Origin: an uncultured Bacteroidales bacterium
GTDB lineage: Bacteria; Bacteroidota; Bacteroidia; Bacteroidales; P3
Assembly: GCA_900319595.1 (NCBI GenBank)
Contig: ONOZ01000114.1
Span: 1 to 8,441, forward strand
DNA length: 8,441 nucleotides
Direction of reading: 5' to 3'
Shown here: piece after piece, positions 1 to 7,001 of the stretch
Layout of the letters: every line of letters begins with the position of its first letter
How positions within the stretch are numbered: position 1 is the first letter of the stretch
Notes under the pieces: generated by a model
The model's input: the letters and a program-made list of their open reading frames with translations, nothing else
The model's database searches: none
What the model was told of the DNA's origin: nothing
Position numbers and translations under genes: made by a program

Positions 1-3000
1 AAAACCATATACATAATAGAAAATATCTTCTTTGATAACGCGATTGCCGTATTGTTCTTTTGCTCTTTGAAGTATAAAATCGGTTATAGCATCACGCCTT
101 ATATAATCATCGTCTTGTTCTTCATCAAATATAGTTTTGGATTTTGTTTGCTGGTCATAATAGTAAAGCGGAAAACATTGGGAAGTTGCATTAAGATGTA
201 AGTCAGGGATTAGATTCGTTATTATCACAGAAAACTCTTTTGTATCTCCGATACTCGGAATACATATTACAAGATTTTGTTGTTTAGGTGTAGGAAACAT
301 TTGTGGTATCTGATAAGTAGCATCAATAATTCCAGTATGATTATAAAGAAATTGCTTGCAATAAGGTCTATACGTGGATACTATAAGTTTATTTTCATTG
401 AAATCATATTTAATATGTTTTTCTGCTTGATTTCTCAAATTTGCCGTCCATGATATTTTCGTTTCGTCAGTATTTAACTCACTTATTGTTTTACTGAATA
501 AACTTTCTTGTTGCCTATTATAAAAGTCAATCATATTTCTGATATTATTTACAAGCCCTTGTTTAGAAAAATTATATACCCAAACATCTCTACTTGTTCC
601 CAATCCTCTTGAATAAATAGGTTTAAAGAAAGTATTTTTATTATTCTCATTCTTCTTATCGCCGATTTCTGTCCAACTATCAAACAAATTATTTCTTTGA
701 TTTATCCAATCGCCATGTTCGTTAGGTGAAAGTATTTTAAAAGGAATCTTTCCAACACTGCCAAAATCGGATATAATTTTTAGTTTCTGTTCTCTACTTA
801 GATAATCGCCTATATCGTGGTAATATATTGTGGCTTTATCCGTTTGATTAGGTTTTTTAATTAAAAATGTTATTGAAATAGGAGTACGAGAACCTAATCC
901 AAAAATATTCCCCGCCTCCTTCTGACGCAACTCTCCAGAAGTACGACAATTCCCTCTTAAATTAAATACATAAATAGTAGAAAACTCTTTTTCTAATGAT
1001 TTACGAAAACCATCACCTGCCGCACTATCAAGCCAAGAGCCATTACTAATAAATGCAATTATGCCCTCATTGTCTTTATTTAACCTATCAGTAGACCAAC
1101 GAAACGCTTTAATATAAGAATCATACAATGCTCTTTTCGTATGTGCCGTACTCTGTTTTGCATACGTGTTCTCTATTTTCCCTTCTAGCAAAGGATAAGA
1201 TTGATTTTGTGCATTATCGTTTGCAGACTTCTGACCAACGGAGTAAGGTGGGTTGCCGATAATAACGGTAATAGGTTTATTTAATTGTCGTTTGATTCTG
1301 TCAGTATTTTCAGGGAATGTATGCTCGTCAAGTTCCTTTATACTATCAACTTCTGCATACATCTGCTCGCCTAATTGGAATGTATCAGTCAGACATATAC
1401 CCTCAAAATTTTTATACGACACTTCATCAGATTCTTTTGCGTGATTATTTATTTCTTTTGTGGAAATAATTTTTTCTTTCTCGTGATTATTTTGCAATAT
1501 ATCGTGATAAACATTTTCAATATTGATGCTTGCAATATAATAAGCCAAAAGCACTATCTCATTAGCAAAAATCTCACTTTGATACTTCCTTTCAATATCG
1601 TTGTCTTTGATAATACCACTTTGAAGTAAGCGTGTGATAAAAGTACCAGTACCAGTAAATGGGTCAATAATATTAACGTTTTTATCAGTTAAGGAACGCG
1701 AAAATTCTTTATTTAATATATATTCCACACTTCTTATAATAAAATCTACAACTTCCACAGGAGTATAGACAATACCCAATTGCTCGGTAACTTTTTTGAA
1801 AGCCGTGCGGAAGAATTTGTCATAAAGTTCTACAACAATCTTTTGCTTCGCTTCAGAATTGTCAATACCTTTACATCTTTCCTTTACACTTTGATAGAAT
1901 CGTTCCAAATTCTCGTTATCTTTCTCGTCAATCCTCTCATTCAACAAACCAATAATACGATTCATTGCCTTACTAATCGGATTATTAGCAGCAAAAGAAT
2001 AGTTTTCAAATAAGGCTTCAAAAACAGGTTTGGTAATGATATGTTGTGCTAACATCTCAATGGCAGTCTGCTCTTTAACAGAAGGATTTATGTTTTTGTG
2101 CAGTCCTTTCAAAAACTTGTCAAACTCTTTTCTAGCTTTGTCGTCTGTATTGACCAAAAAAGTAATCTGTTCAATATGTCTTTCGGCTATTTTTGCCACA
2201 TCCTCTGCCCATTGTTCCCAATAACGTTTGTTACCTACCTTTTCCACCATACGAGCATAGATAACATTTTGCAGATTCTCAAAACGCAGTTGTAGTTGTC
2301 GATTAATTTCTTGTTTTATATGCTCTCTATCATCATTATCTGTGTTATCAAAAGCATTTTCTGAGGTCTGGTTATCATCATTATTTGAAGAAGAAGTAGA
2401 GAATATACTACCTACCAAACTAATATTTGATGGCTTTTTCTTGTTCAGTTCTATCTTATTAACCGTTGCATTAAAGCGGTCATCGTGAGCTCTCAATGCG
2501 TTCAGAATATCCCATACTGTTTTCCATTGGTCAGAATTATCCAACACATTTTCAGGACTTACGTTCTCGGGTACTACTATCGGAATAATAATATAACCAT
2601 ATTTTTTACCCTCTGCCCTACGCATAACTCTACCAACTGACTGGACAACATCAACTTGCGAACTTCGGGAAGAGAAGAATAGAATAGCGTCTAACGATGG
2701 CACATCTACTCCCTCTGACAAGCAACGTACATTGGTTAATATACGACATTCCATGCTATTTTGTGGAGTTTGTTTTAACCATTGGAGTTTATCGTCCCTT
2801 GTTGTCGCACCCATAGAACCGTCTATGTGAGAAGATTTGACTATTACGGTATTTTCTCTTTCCTTGTGGCCTAATTCTTCCAAATAAGTTTCACCACAAG
2901 CATTTAATGCCGCTGTTGTTAGCTTAGATATCTTAATATTTTGACAAAAAGCCACTGCTCGTCTCATTGGTTCGGGGTCAGACTGTTTCAAATCTCCTTT

Positions 3001-4440
3001 TAACATTAGGGATTTCTTACTTAACGCATTTATACAACCTATCAATTTGGCGATTGCATCGGTTTCTAACGGCTTATTGTCATCTAATTCCAAATTTTGC
3101 AGACTTTGACGCATCTTTTCGCTGACGTCATTTTGTGAAACTGTCAAAACAAGCACTTTATAATCGGAAAGAAGATTTTTATCTACCGCCTCACCAAAAC
3201 CAATCCTATATATTTCATCGCCATACATGGCTTTATCGTCCATACTACACAAATAAGCCTCTTTTTCTCTTGCTTTCTTTTGGTCTTCTGTCTTATAAAG
3301 TCGCGGAGTTGCAGTCATATACAGACGTTTCTTTGCTTTGATAAAATCATTGTCATGCACACGAACAAAATTACTCTCCTCTTCGCCTTTAAGTGTTACT
3401 CCTGTAGTACGATGTGCCTCATCGCAAACAACCAAATCAAACAACAAGTCATCTTTTAGGCGTTGCTGAACATCAGATACTACATTTATGGATTGATATG
3501 TAGAAAAGACAACAAGCATTTCATCATTGCGTTTTCTGTTTATAGTATTTATTTGATGCATTATACTTTTGATGTCTGTAGATGCAGGCATTGCCAATTC
3601 CTCTATTGAATAGGTATTCTCATCTTCATTGTTTTTTGTTTTCTTTTTAGATACCTGCGAATCAGAACAAATACATACGGAATGGATTTTGCGTCTTGAG
3701 TCATAATTCCATTCTCTTAACGTCTGCGATAGTAATGCTATACTTGGTACAAGGAAAAGGATTGTTCCCTTTTGACAAGTTATCTCTTCTGCTATTCTTA
3801 AAGAAGTAAAGGTTTTGCCTGTTCCACATGCCATTATTAGTTTTCCTCTGTCCGAAGTCTTATAATAGTCTAACGCTTGGTCTAATGCTGTCTTTTGATG
3901 CTCCATTAGTTCCTTTTTCTTTCGCAAAGCAGAAGATGAATTGATGTTTTCGTCCAATACTTTCCAATCAATATCCATTTCTTGTAACTTTCCGTAGCCC
4001 AAACGTGAAGCAGGAATCACTTGGTTTTGGAAATTAGCCCATGCATTAGAGGTCATACCTTGCTGATTTGTATCAATCCATAGGCGAAACGCAAAGTTTC
4101 GAGTTTGACCATTATCATCAACAAAACTTCGAGCAGACGTAGAAAGAAAACTATCCACATCGCTTTTGTCAATATAAGTATCCTTTTCAAAACATTTGCA
4201 CTGTATTGCCCAAAAATCGCCCTCCACAGTTTTCGCCACCAAATCAATTCCCGTATCTTGTCCCCCAATGCTCTTTTTATAAGGAAACTCTCCCCATAAC
4301 CATACATTAGACAATCGGTTTTTATACATCGGATAAGTTAATAGGAAATTTCTCATCAGGCGTTCAAACTTGTCGCCCTTATCTCTTTTAGAAAAAGCCT
4401 CTTTTCTGTACTTTGATAATACGTATTCTAAATTTGCCAT
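1..4440 (-). CDS. Type ISP restriction-modification enzyme, single chain (nuclease-helicase-methyltransferase), C-terminus cut by window edge
   Basis: This is a self-contained defence enzyme that would methylate adenine in its own target, translocate on DNA using ATP, and cleave unmethylated foreign DNA. The frame is open for 1480 codons and runs off the left edge. The ATG at 4440-4438 is the start because an in-frame TAA lies just upstream (4461-4459) with no ATG, GTG or TTG between. Domains in order: Mrr-like PD-(D/E)xK nuclease (E26, D66 in GIDLVA, Q80-C81-K82); SF2 helicase with Walker A ACGTGKT (204-210), DEAH (340-343), MTATPR (375-380), SEGVDVP (575-581) and QSVGRVMRR (600-608); a Ser/Asn/Asp-rich linker (about 681-707); a coupler; gamma-class N6-adenine methyltransferase with motif X (GIVYTPVE, 889-896), motif I DPFTGTGTF (926-934) and motif IV NPPY (1063-1066); the family block RGNCRTSGE (from 1162); then a target-recognition region ending in YYVYGF. 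LlaGI and LlaBIII are near 1580 residues (from memory), so roughly 100 are missing. No frameshift or lost catalytic residue is seen. The recognition sequence cannot be predicted. Confidence 0.93.
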   Translation of the reverse strand, partial: MANLEYVLSKYRKEAFSKRDKGDKFERLMRNFLLTYPMYKNRLSNVWLWGEFPYKKSIGGQDTGIDLVAKTVEGDFWAIQCKCFEKDTYIDKSDVDSFLSTSARSFVDDNGQTRNFAFRLWIDTNQQGMTSNAWANFQNQVIPASRLGYGKLQEMDIDWKVLDENINSSSALRKKKELMEHQKTALDQALDYYKTSDRGKLIMACGTGKTFTSLRIAEEITCQKGTILFLVPSIALLSQTLREWNYDSRRKIHSVCICSDSQVSKKKTKNNEDENTYSIEELAMPASTDIKSIMHQINTINRKRNDEMLVVFSTYQSINVVSDVQQRLKDDLLFDLVVCDEAHRTTGVTLKGEEESNFVRVHDNDFIKAKKRLYMTATPRLYKTEDQKKAREKEAYLCSMDDKAMYGDEIYRIGFGEAVDKNLLSDYKVLVLTVSQNDVSEKMRQSLQNLELDDNKPLETDAIAKLIGCINALSKKSLMLKGDLKQSDPEPMRRAVAFCQNIKISKLTTAALNACGETYLEELGHKERENTVIVKSSHIDGSMGATTRDDKLQWLKQTPQNSMECRILTNVRCLSEGVDVPSLDAILFFSSRSSQVDVVQSVGRVMRRAEGKKYGYIIIPIVVPENVSPENVLDNSDQWKTVWDILNALRAHDDRFNATVNKIELNKKKPSNISLVGSIFSTSSSNNDDNQTSENAFDNTDNDDREHIKQEINRQLQLRFENLQNVIYARMVEKVGNKRYWEQWAEDVAKIAERHIEQITFLVNTDDKARKEFDKFLKGLHKNINPSVKEQTAIEMLAQHIITKPVFEALFENYSFAANNPISKAMNRIIGLLNERIDEKDNENLERFYQSVKERCKGIDNSEAKQKIVVELYDKFFRTAFKKVTEQLGIVYTPVEVVDFIIRSVEYILNKEFSRSLTDKNVNIIDPFTGTGTFITRLLQSGIIKDNDIERKYQSEIFANEIVLLAYYIASINIENVYHDILQNNHEKEKIISTKEINNHAKESDEVSYKNFEGICLTDTFQLGEQMYAEVDSIKELDEHTFPENTDRIKRQLNKPITVIIGNPPYSVGQKSANDNAQNQSYPLLEGKIENTYAKQSTAHTKRALYDSYIKAFRWSTDRLNKDNEGIIAFISNGSWLDSAAGDGFRKSLEKEFSTIYVFNLRGNCRTSGELRQKEAGNIFGLGSRTPISITFLIKKPNQTDKATIYYHDIGDYLSREQKLKIISDFGSVGKIPFKILSPNEHGDWINQRNNLFDSWTEIGDKKNENNKNTFFKPIYSRGLGTSRDVWVYNFSKQGLVNNIRNMIDFYNRQQESLFSKTISELNTDETKISWTANLRNQAEKHIKYDFNENKLIVSTYRPYCKQFLYNHTGIIDATYQIPQMFPTPKQQNLVICIPSIGDTKEFSVIITNLIPDLHLNATSQCFPLYYYDQQTKSKTIFDEEQDDDYIRRDAITDFILQRAKEQYGNRVIKEDIFYYVYGF

Positions 4441-4444
4441 CGTA

Positions 4445-4480
4445 ATTGATAGTTTTATTTAACCATCATCAACTATCAAT
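4445..4480 (-). promoter_or_regulatory. 10-bp perfect inverted repeat just upstream of the restriction-modification start codon
   Basis: ATTGATAGTT (4445-4454) and AACTATCAAT (4471-4480) are exact reverse complements separated by 16 bp. The near arm ends 4 nt before the ATG at 4440. As DNA it has the form of an operator for a dimeric repressor. As minus-strand RNA it would fold into a 10-bp stem with a 16-nt loop that could block translation initiation. The loop holds a four-codon mini-ORF (ATG ATG GTT AAA TAA) out of frame with the main gene. The symmetry is directly seen; the role is inferred, and no regulator gene is present in the window. Confidence 0.55.
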
Positions 4481-4523
4481 CACTTAAGAAATAATATAAA
4501 ACAGAAAAGTGTAAACCTATCTA

Positions 4524-4692
4524 TCACGTCAGGGTAAAGATTCGGAAGACAACCCAAGATTTTCAGAAAAGGTTACACCACAAACGGTGCAAACATCAGT
4601 ATTCTATTAAAATCTCTAACTTCCTTAGTCTTTTGTGCTGACCTATTATTTCCTTTGCAAAAATGAGGTTCCGAATCTTACTTTTGACGTGA
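4524..4692. repeat. Element bounded by 24-bp imperfect inverted arms (4524-4547 / 4669-4692)
   Basis: The left arm reads TCACGTCA-N5-AAGATTCGGAA. The right arm, read on the minus strand, repeats this with the same spacing, so 19 of 24 positions match in blocks of 8 and 11 and all mismatches fall in the central five bases. If transcribed from the plus strand, three of those five positions (GGG 4532-4534 opposite TTT 4682-4684) would form G-U pairs, leaving only two unpaired positions. The 121-bp centre has a nested 7-bp inverted repeat (AGATTTT 4557-4563 / AAAATCT 4609-4615) and a small CACC/GGTG hairpin around 4577-4589. Possible identities are an invertible promoter segment, a small non-autonomous transposable element, or a structured RNA. 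The sequence alone does not decide between them. Confidence 0.75.
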
Positions 4693-4700
4693 AATAATAG
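4643..4700. repeat. Second 10-bp perfect inverted repeat overlapping the right arm
   Basis: CTATTATTTC (4643-4652) and GAAATAATAG (4691-4700) are exact reverse complements 38 bp apart. The right copy overlaps the outer end of the 24-bp right arm by two bases, and the left copy lies inside the element. In RNA this pairing would compete with the large stem, so the two foldings cannot coexist fully. The sequence is very AT-rich, so chance is a real possibility. Confidence 0.5.
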
Positions 4701-4734
4701 TTAATGCATTGCAGCACTATTGCTCTTTGCAAAA
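4653..4734. repeat. Duplicated CTTTGCAAAA element (4653-4662 and 4725-4734)
   Basis: The same ten bases occur twice in the same orientation 72 bp apart, each preceded by CTATT a few bases earlier (4643 and 4717). One copy is inside the inverted-arm element and the other outside. Read on the minus strand, each gives TTTTGCAAAG, the form often seen at Bacteroidetes -7 promoter boxes. The outer copy sits in TACTTTTG, a full match to TAnnTTTG; the inner one in CATTTTTG, which matches at all but the first of the six defined positions. Confidence 0.5.
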
Positions 4735-4766
4735 GTACAACATTATTTTAAAATACCATTTCCAAA
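4730..4766 (-). promoter_or_regulatory. Candidate Bacteroidetes-type promoter reading toward the restriction-modification gene
   Basis: On the minus strand TACTTTTG (4737-4730) matches the Bacteroidetes -7 consensus TAnnTTTG. The nearest TTTG that could serve as the -33 element is at 4766-4763, 25 bp away, where about 19-21 bp is usual, so the match is imperfect. A transcript starting here would have a leader of nearly 290 nt that includes the inverted-arm element and the hairpin next to the start codon. Confidence 0.35.
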
Positions 4767-4802
4767 AAGTAAAAAAAATAAAGTTTCGATTAGTTAAAGT
4801 GC

Positions 4803-5708
4803 TTATAATTTTAGTCTTACAAACACAGGCCAATGGTCAGATGGACATCTTTGTTGGCAATTATTTAGGGATATTTCTGTAGGTGCATCATTTCCTTGTT
4901 TATCCATAGCAGTATTGGTACAAGTCCAGTATGTATTTGTCATTATAGCATAGTTAAGAATCTCAATTGTCGGCGAAACAAATATATGGTCAATACGTGA
5001 AAGTGTTTTTAACGATGGGTCAAAGGAATTAAATGTACCATTGGGAGCAAATTTTTGTCGTGCCACGTCGTAAGAATCATTTAATATGCCAGAATTTGTA
5101 AAAATAGAATAAATTTCATTATTTTGATCTACATTAAAATCGCCCGTAACTATGGCAGGATCGTTTTTTGCAATCTCTTTAACCTTTTCTACTATAAGCA
5201 AAGCACTTTCTCGTCTTGCAATTACGCCAACATGGTCCATATGAAGTGTAAAAAAGCAAAATATACGTCCTGTTAGTTTATCTTTAAAGCGTCCCCATGT
5301 ACAAATACGTATGCAGGCAGCGTCCCAACCTTTAATTGGTTTATCTGGTGTTGTATTCAACCAAAACCAACCACCATCTAATTTTTCAACTTTGTTTGTA
5401 TTGTAAAGTATAGGAGAATATTCTCCGCCTTGTACTCCATCGTCTCTGCCCACTCCTATATAGTCATAATCTTTCAATAATTTCAACATATCCATAAGTT
5501 GTCCGTGCAGAACCTCTTGCGAACCAAATACGGCAGGTTGCTCAAAATTTATCTGTTCACATATATATGGGCATCTTTGCGACCAAGCATTGCCATTGAT
5601 TGAATCCCAACTATTTTGATTCCTTACATTGTACGTAGCAACACAAAATTCTTGTGAATAGAGCGAACAAGTAATCAATACAAATAAAATAAACATCAAG
5701 TTTTTCAT
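4803..5708 (-). CDS. Secreted endonuclease/exonuclease/phosphatase-family protein
   Basis: This 301-residue protein has the EEP metal-dependent phosphoesterase fold (the DNase I / exonuclease III / inositol-phosphatase superfamily). Residues 1-19 form a signal peptide with a hydrophobic core and a ..SLYSQ end, predicting export to the periplasm or beyond. Catalytic signatures appear in order: N27 in TYNVRN, E65 in SQEV, H156 in TLHMDHVG, D190 and N192 in TGDFNVD, D240-H241 in RIDHIFVS, and D291-H292 in SDHWPVF. The whole domain is present and no key residue is lost. The substrate (nucleic acid, phospholipid or sugar phosphate) cannot be told from sequence. The mature part has nine cysteines, six of them in three CxxxC pairs (46/50, 132/136, 284/288), unusual for the fold. 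C14 is not in a good lipobox, so a lipoprotein is unlikely. The gene starts 21 bp after rodA and may share its transcript. The stop is followed by a T-rich stretch without a clear stem. Confidence 0.9.
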   Translation of the reverse strand: MKNLMFILFVLITCSLYSQEFCVATYNVRNQNSWDSINGNAWSQRCPYICEQINFEQPAVFGSQEVLHGQLMDMLKLLKDYDYIGVGRDDGVQGGEYSPILYNTNKVEKLDGGWFWLNTTPDKPIKGWDAACIRICTWGRFKDKLTGRIFCFFTLHMDHVGVIARRESALLIVEKVKEIAKNDPAIVTGDFNVDQNNEIYSIFTNSGILNDSYDVARQKFAPNGTFNSFDPSLKTLSRIDHIFVSPTIEILNYAIMTNTYWTCTNTAMDKQGNDAPTEISLNNCQQRCPSDHWPVFVRLKL

Positions 5709-5729
5709 AATATCTTTAATTTTTATTGT

Positions 5730-6998
5730 TTAAACTAAATCTGAACGAGAAGCATCTTGTCTAATGAAAATAAATAGCATTAGGGTAAATGCCCAAAGTG
5801 ATGAACCGCCGTAAGATAAAAATGGTAGAGGAATGCCTATTACGGGCAGAAGTCCTATTGTCATACCAATATTTACCATAACGTGAAAAAATATAACACT
5901 CGCTATACCATACCCATATATTCTTGCAAAATTACTTCGTTGTCTTTCTGCCATTTTTATTATTTTTACGCACAGCCAAATAAATACAAACATAATTAAA
6001 GTACTACCTATAAATCCCCATTCTTCTCCTATAGTACAGAAAATGAAATCTGTATCCTGTTCTGGCACAAAATTAAATTTTGTTTGTGTGCCTTGTAAAA
6101 AACCTTTACCAATAAATCCACCTGAACCTATTGCAATTTTGCTTTGATCTACATTATAGCCGACACCCTTTGGATCTTCAATCTGTCCCAATAAAACTCC
6201 AATTCTGACCTTTTGATGTTCTTCCAAAATTTCATTATAGCCAAATTGTACCCCTGCAACAACAATGCTACAAAAAGCAAAGATACCTAAAAAATATATA
6301 AACTTGACTTTTCTATTATGTGAATGAACTATGAAATATGAAAAAAGTGTTAGAACAAGTAGTATTCCAATTAAAATATATGGATTGACGACTAATGCAA
6401 GTATAAATAACACTATGGCAGTAGCACCGAAAATTAAGACTATTGACGACAGACCTTCCCTAAACAAAACGAAAATAAAAGACAAAAACACTAAGGCTGA
6501 GCCAGTATCATTTTGTAGTAAAACTAAGAGCATAGGCAAAGTAATTATTCCAATGGCAGTAAGTTTAGTTCCCCATTCTTTCATATCTATGTTGATTGCT
6601 GAGAGAAATTTTGCCAACGCTAATGCAGTAGCAAGTTTTGCAAATTCAGAAGGTTGTATTCCAAATTCTCCGATACCTAACCAACTTTTCGCACCTTTGG
6701 TTGCTGTTGCAACTCCGAGTACCAAAACAAGCATGCCTATACATATTACATATGTCAGGTATGAAGTTTGTGAAAAGAATTTCGGATCTATTATCATTAC
6801 AAACAATGCTATAACTAACGAAGTAGCAATCCATATCATTTGTTTGCCATATCTGCAAGAGAAATCAAAGATATTAGAATGTTCTGAGTCATATACGGCT
6901 GCATAAATACTAATCCAACCGACTAAAACTAAAAATAGCCAAGCGATAATCAGTTTCCATTCTACATTTTTCAATATCCCTTTACTTCTTCTATCCAT
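5730..6998 (-). CDS. rodA: RodA, SEDS-family peptidoglycan glycosyltransferase of the elongation complex
   Basis: This 422-residue polytopic inner-membrane protein polymerises lipid II into glycan strands during side-wall growth, in complex with PBP2, whose gene lies directly upstream. About ten hydrophobic segments span residues 15 to 413. SEDS signatures are KSWLGIG (W106), QPSEFAK (115-121), LLQNDTGSAL (D164), GSGGFIGKGFLQGTQ (291-305), VPEQDTDFIF (311-320), GEEWGF (324-329) and the C-terminal block IGIPLPFLSYGGSS (387-400). D317 in TDFIF is the position I recall as essential for polymerase activity in other RodA proteins. The pairing with mrdA and the GTQ..F.PE..TDFIF pattern favour RodA over the division paralogue FtsW. 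At 422 residues it is longer than the E. coli protein (about 370). The ATG lies 3 nt after the mrdA stop with no Shine-Dalgarno sequence, suggesting translational coupling. Confidence 0.95.
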   Translation of the reverse strand: MDRRSKGILKNVEWKLIIAWLFLVLVGWISIYAAVYDSEHSNIFDFSCRYGKQMIWIATSLVIALFVMIIDPKFFSQTSYLTYVICIGMLVLVLGVATATKGAKSWLGIGEFGIQPSEFAKLATALALAKFLSAINIDMKEWGTKLTAIGIITLPMLLVLLQNDTGSALVFLSFIFVLFREGLSSIVLIFGATAIVLFILALVVNPYILIGILLVLTLFSYFIVHSHNRKVKFIYFLGIFAFCSIVVAGVQFGYNEILEEHQKVRIGVLLGQIEDPKGVGYNVDQSKIAIGSGGFIGKGFLQGTQTKFNFVPEQDTDFIFCTIGEEWGFIGSTLIMFVFIWLCVKIIKMAERQRSNFARIYGYGIASVIFFHVMVNIGMTIGLLPVIGIPLPFLSYGGSSLWAFTLMLFIFIRQDASRSDLV

Positions 6999-7001
6999 AA
7001 A

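Larger units (their letters stand above)
4441..4802. other. Non-coding gap between the restriction-modification gene and the endonuclease-like gene
   Basis: No convincing gene is present in these 362 bp. The gap is AT-rich and holds several symmetric elements annotated separately: two 10-bp perfect inverted repeats, a pair of 24-bp imperfect inverted arms around a 121-bp centre, a duplicated CTTTGCAAAA, and a Bacteroidetes-type promoter box. Close to the endonuclease-like stop codon there are an A8 run (4771-4778) and a 12-bp AT palindrome (4744-4755). Because the genes on both sides are on the minus strand, the gap is at once the 3' region of the endonuclease-like gene and the 5' region of the restriction-modification gene. 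I see no tRNA, CRISPR or transposase remnant. Confidence 0.8.

Noticed and set aside
1634..1665. Short tandem ACCAGT-like repeat inside the restriction-modification gene as a phase-variation tract
   Set aside because: It simply encodes the Thr-Gly repeats of methyltransferase motif I (DPFTGTGTF). Slippage there would destroy the active site, and the tract is only about two units long.
1253..3341. Several plus-strand frames of 63-84 codons opposite the restriction-modification gene
   Set aside because: All are antisense to motif-bearing helicase and methyltransferase sequence. Their products are hydrophobic, Phe/Ile-rich and unlike known proteins, as expected of shadows.
4053..4307. An 84-codon minus-strand frame overlapping the nuclease domain
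   Set aside because: It is a shifted frame of the restriction-modification gene, whose own frame carries the GIDLVA and QCK motifs here. No independent evidence supports it.
4740..4802. Intrinsic terminator after the endonuclease-like gene
   Set aside because: On the minus strand there is a T-rich stretch, but I could not find a stem before it. The 12-bp AT palindrome (4744-4755) is too weak to call.
4441..4802. CRISPR array, tRNA or integron attC site in the gap
   Set aside because: There is no regularly spaced direct repeat, no cloverleaf or T-loop sequence, and no attC-type core sites at the arm ends.
6331..6906. A 191-codon open frame on the plus strand, antisense to rodA
   Set aside because: It lies wholly within the strongly supported rodA gene. 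Its translation has no recognisable motif and looks like a reverse shadow of membrane-protein codons.
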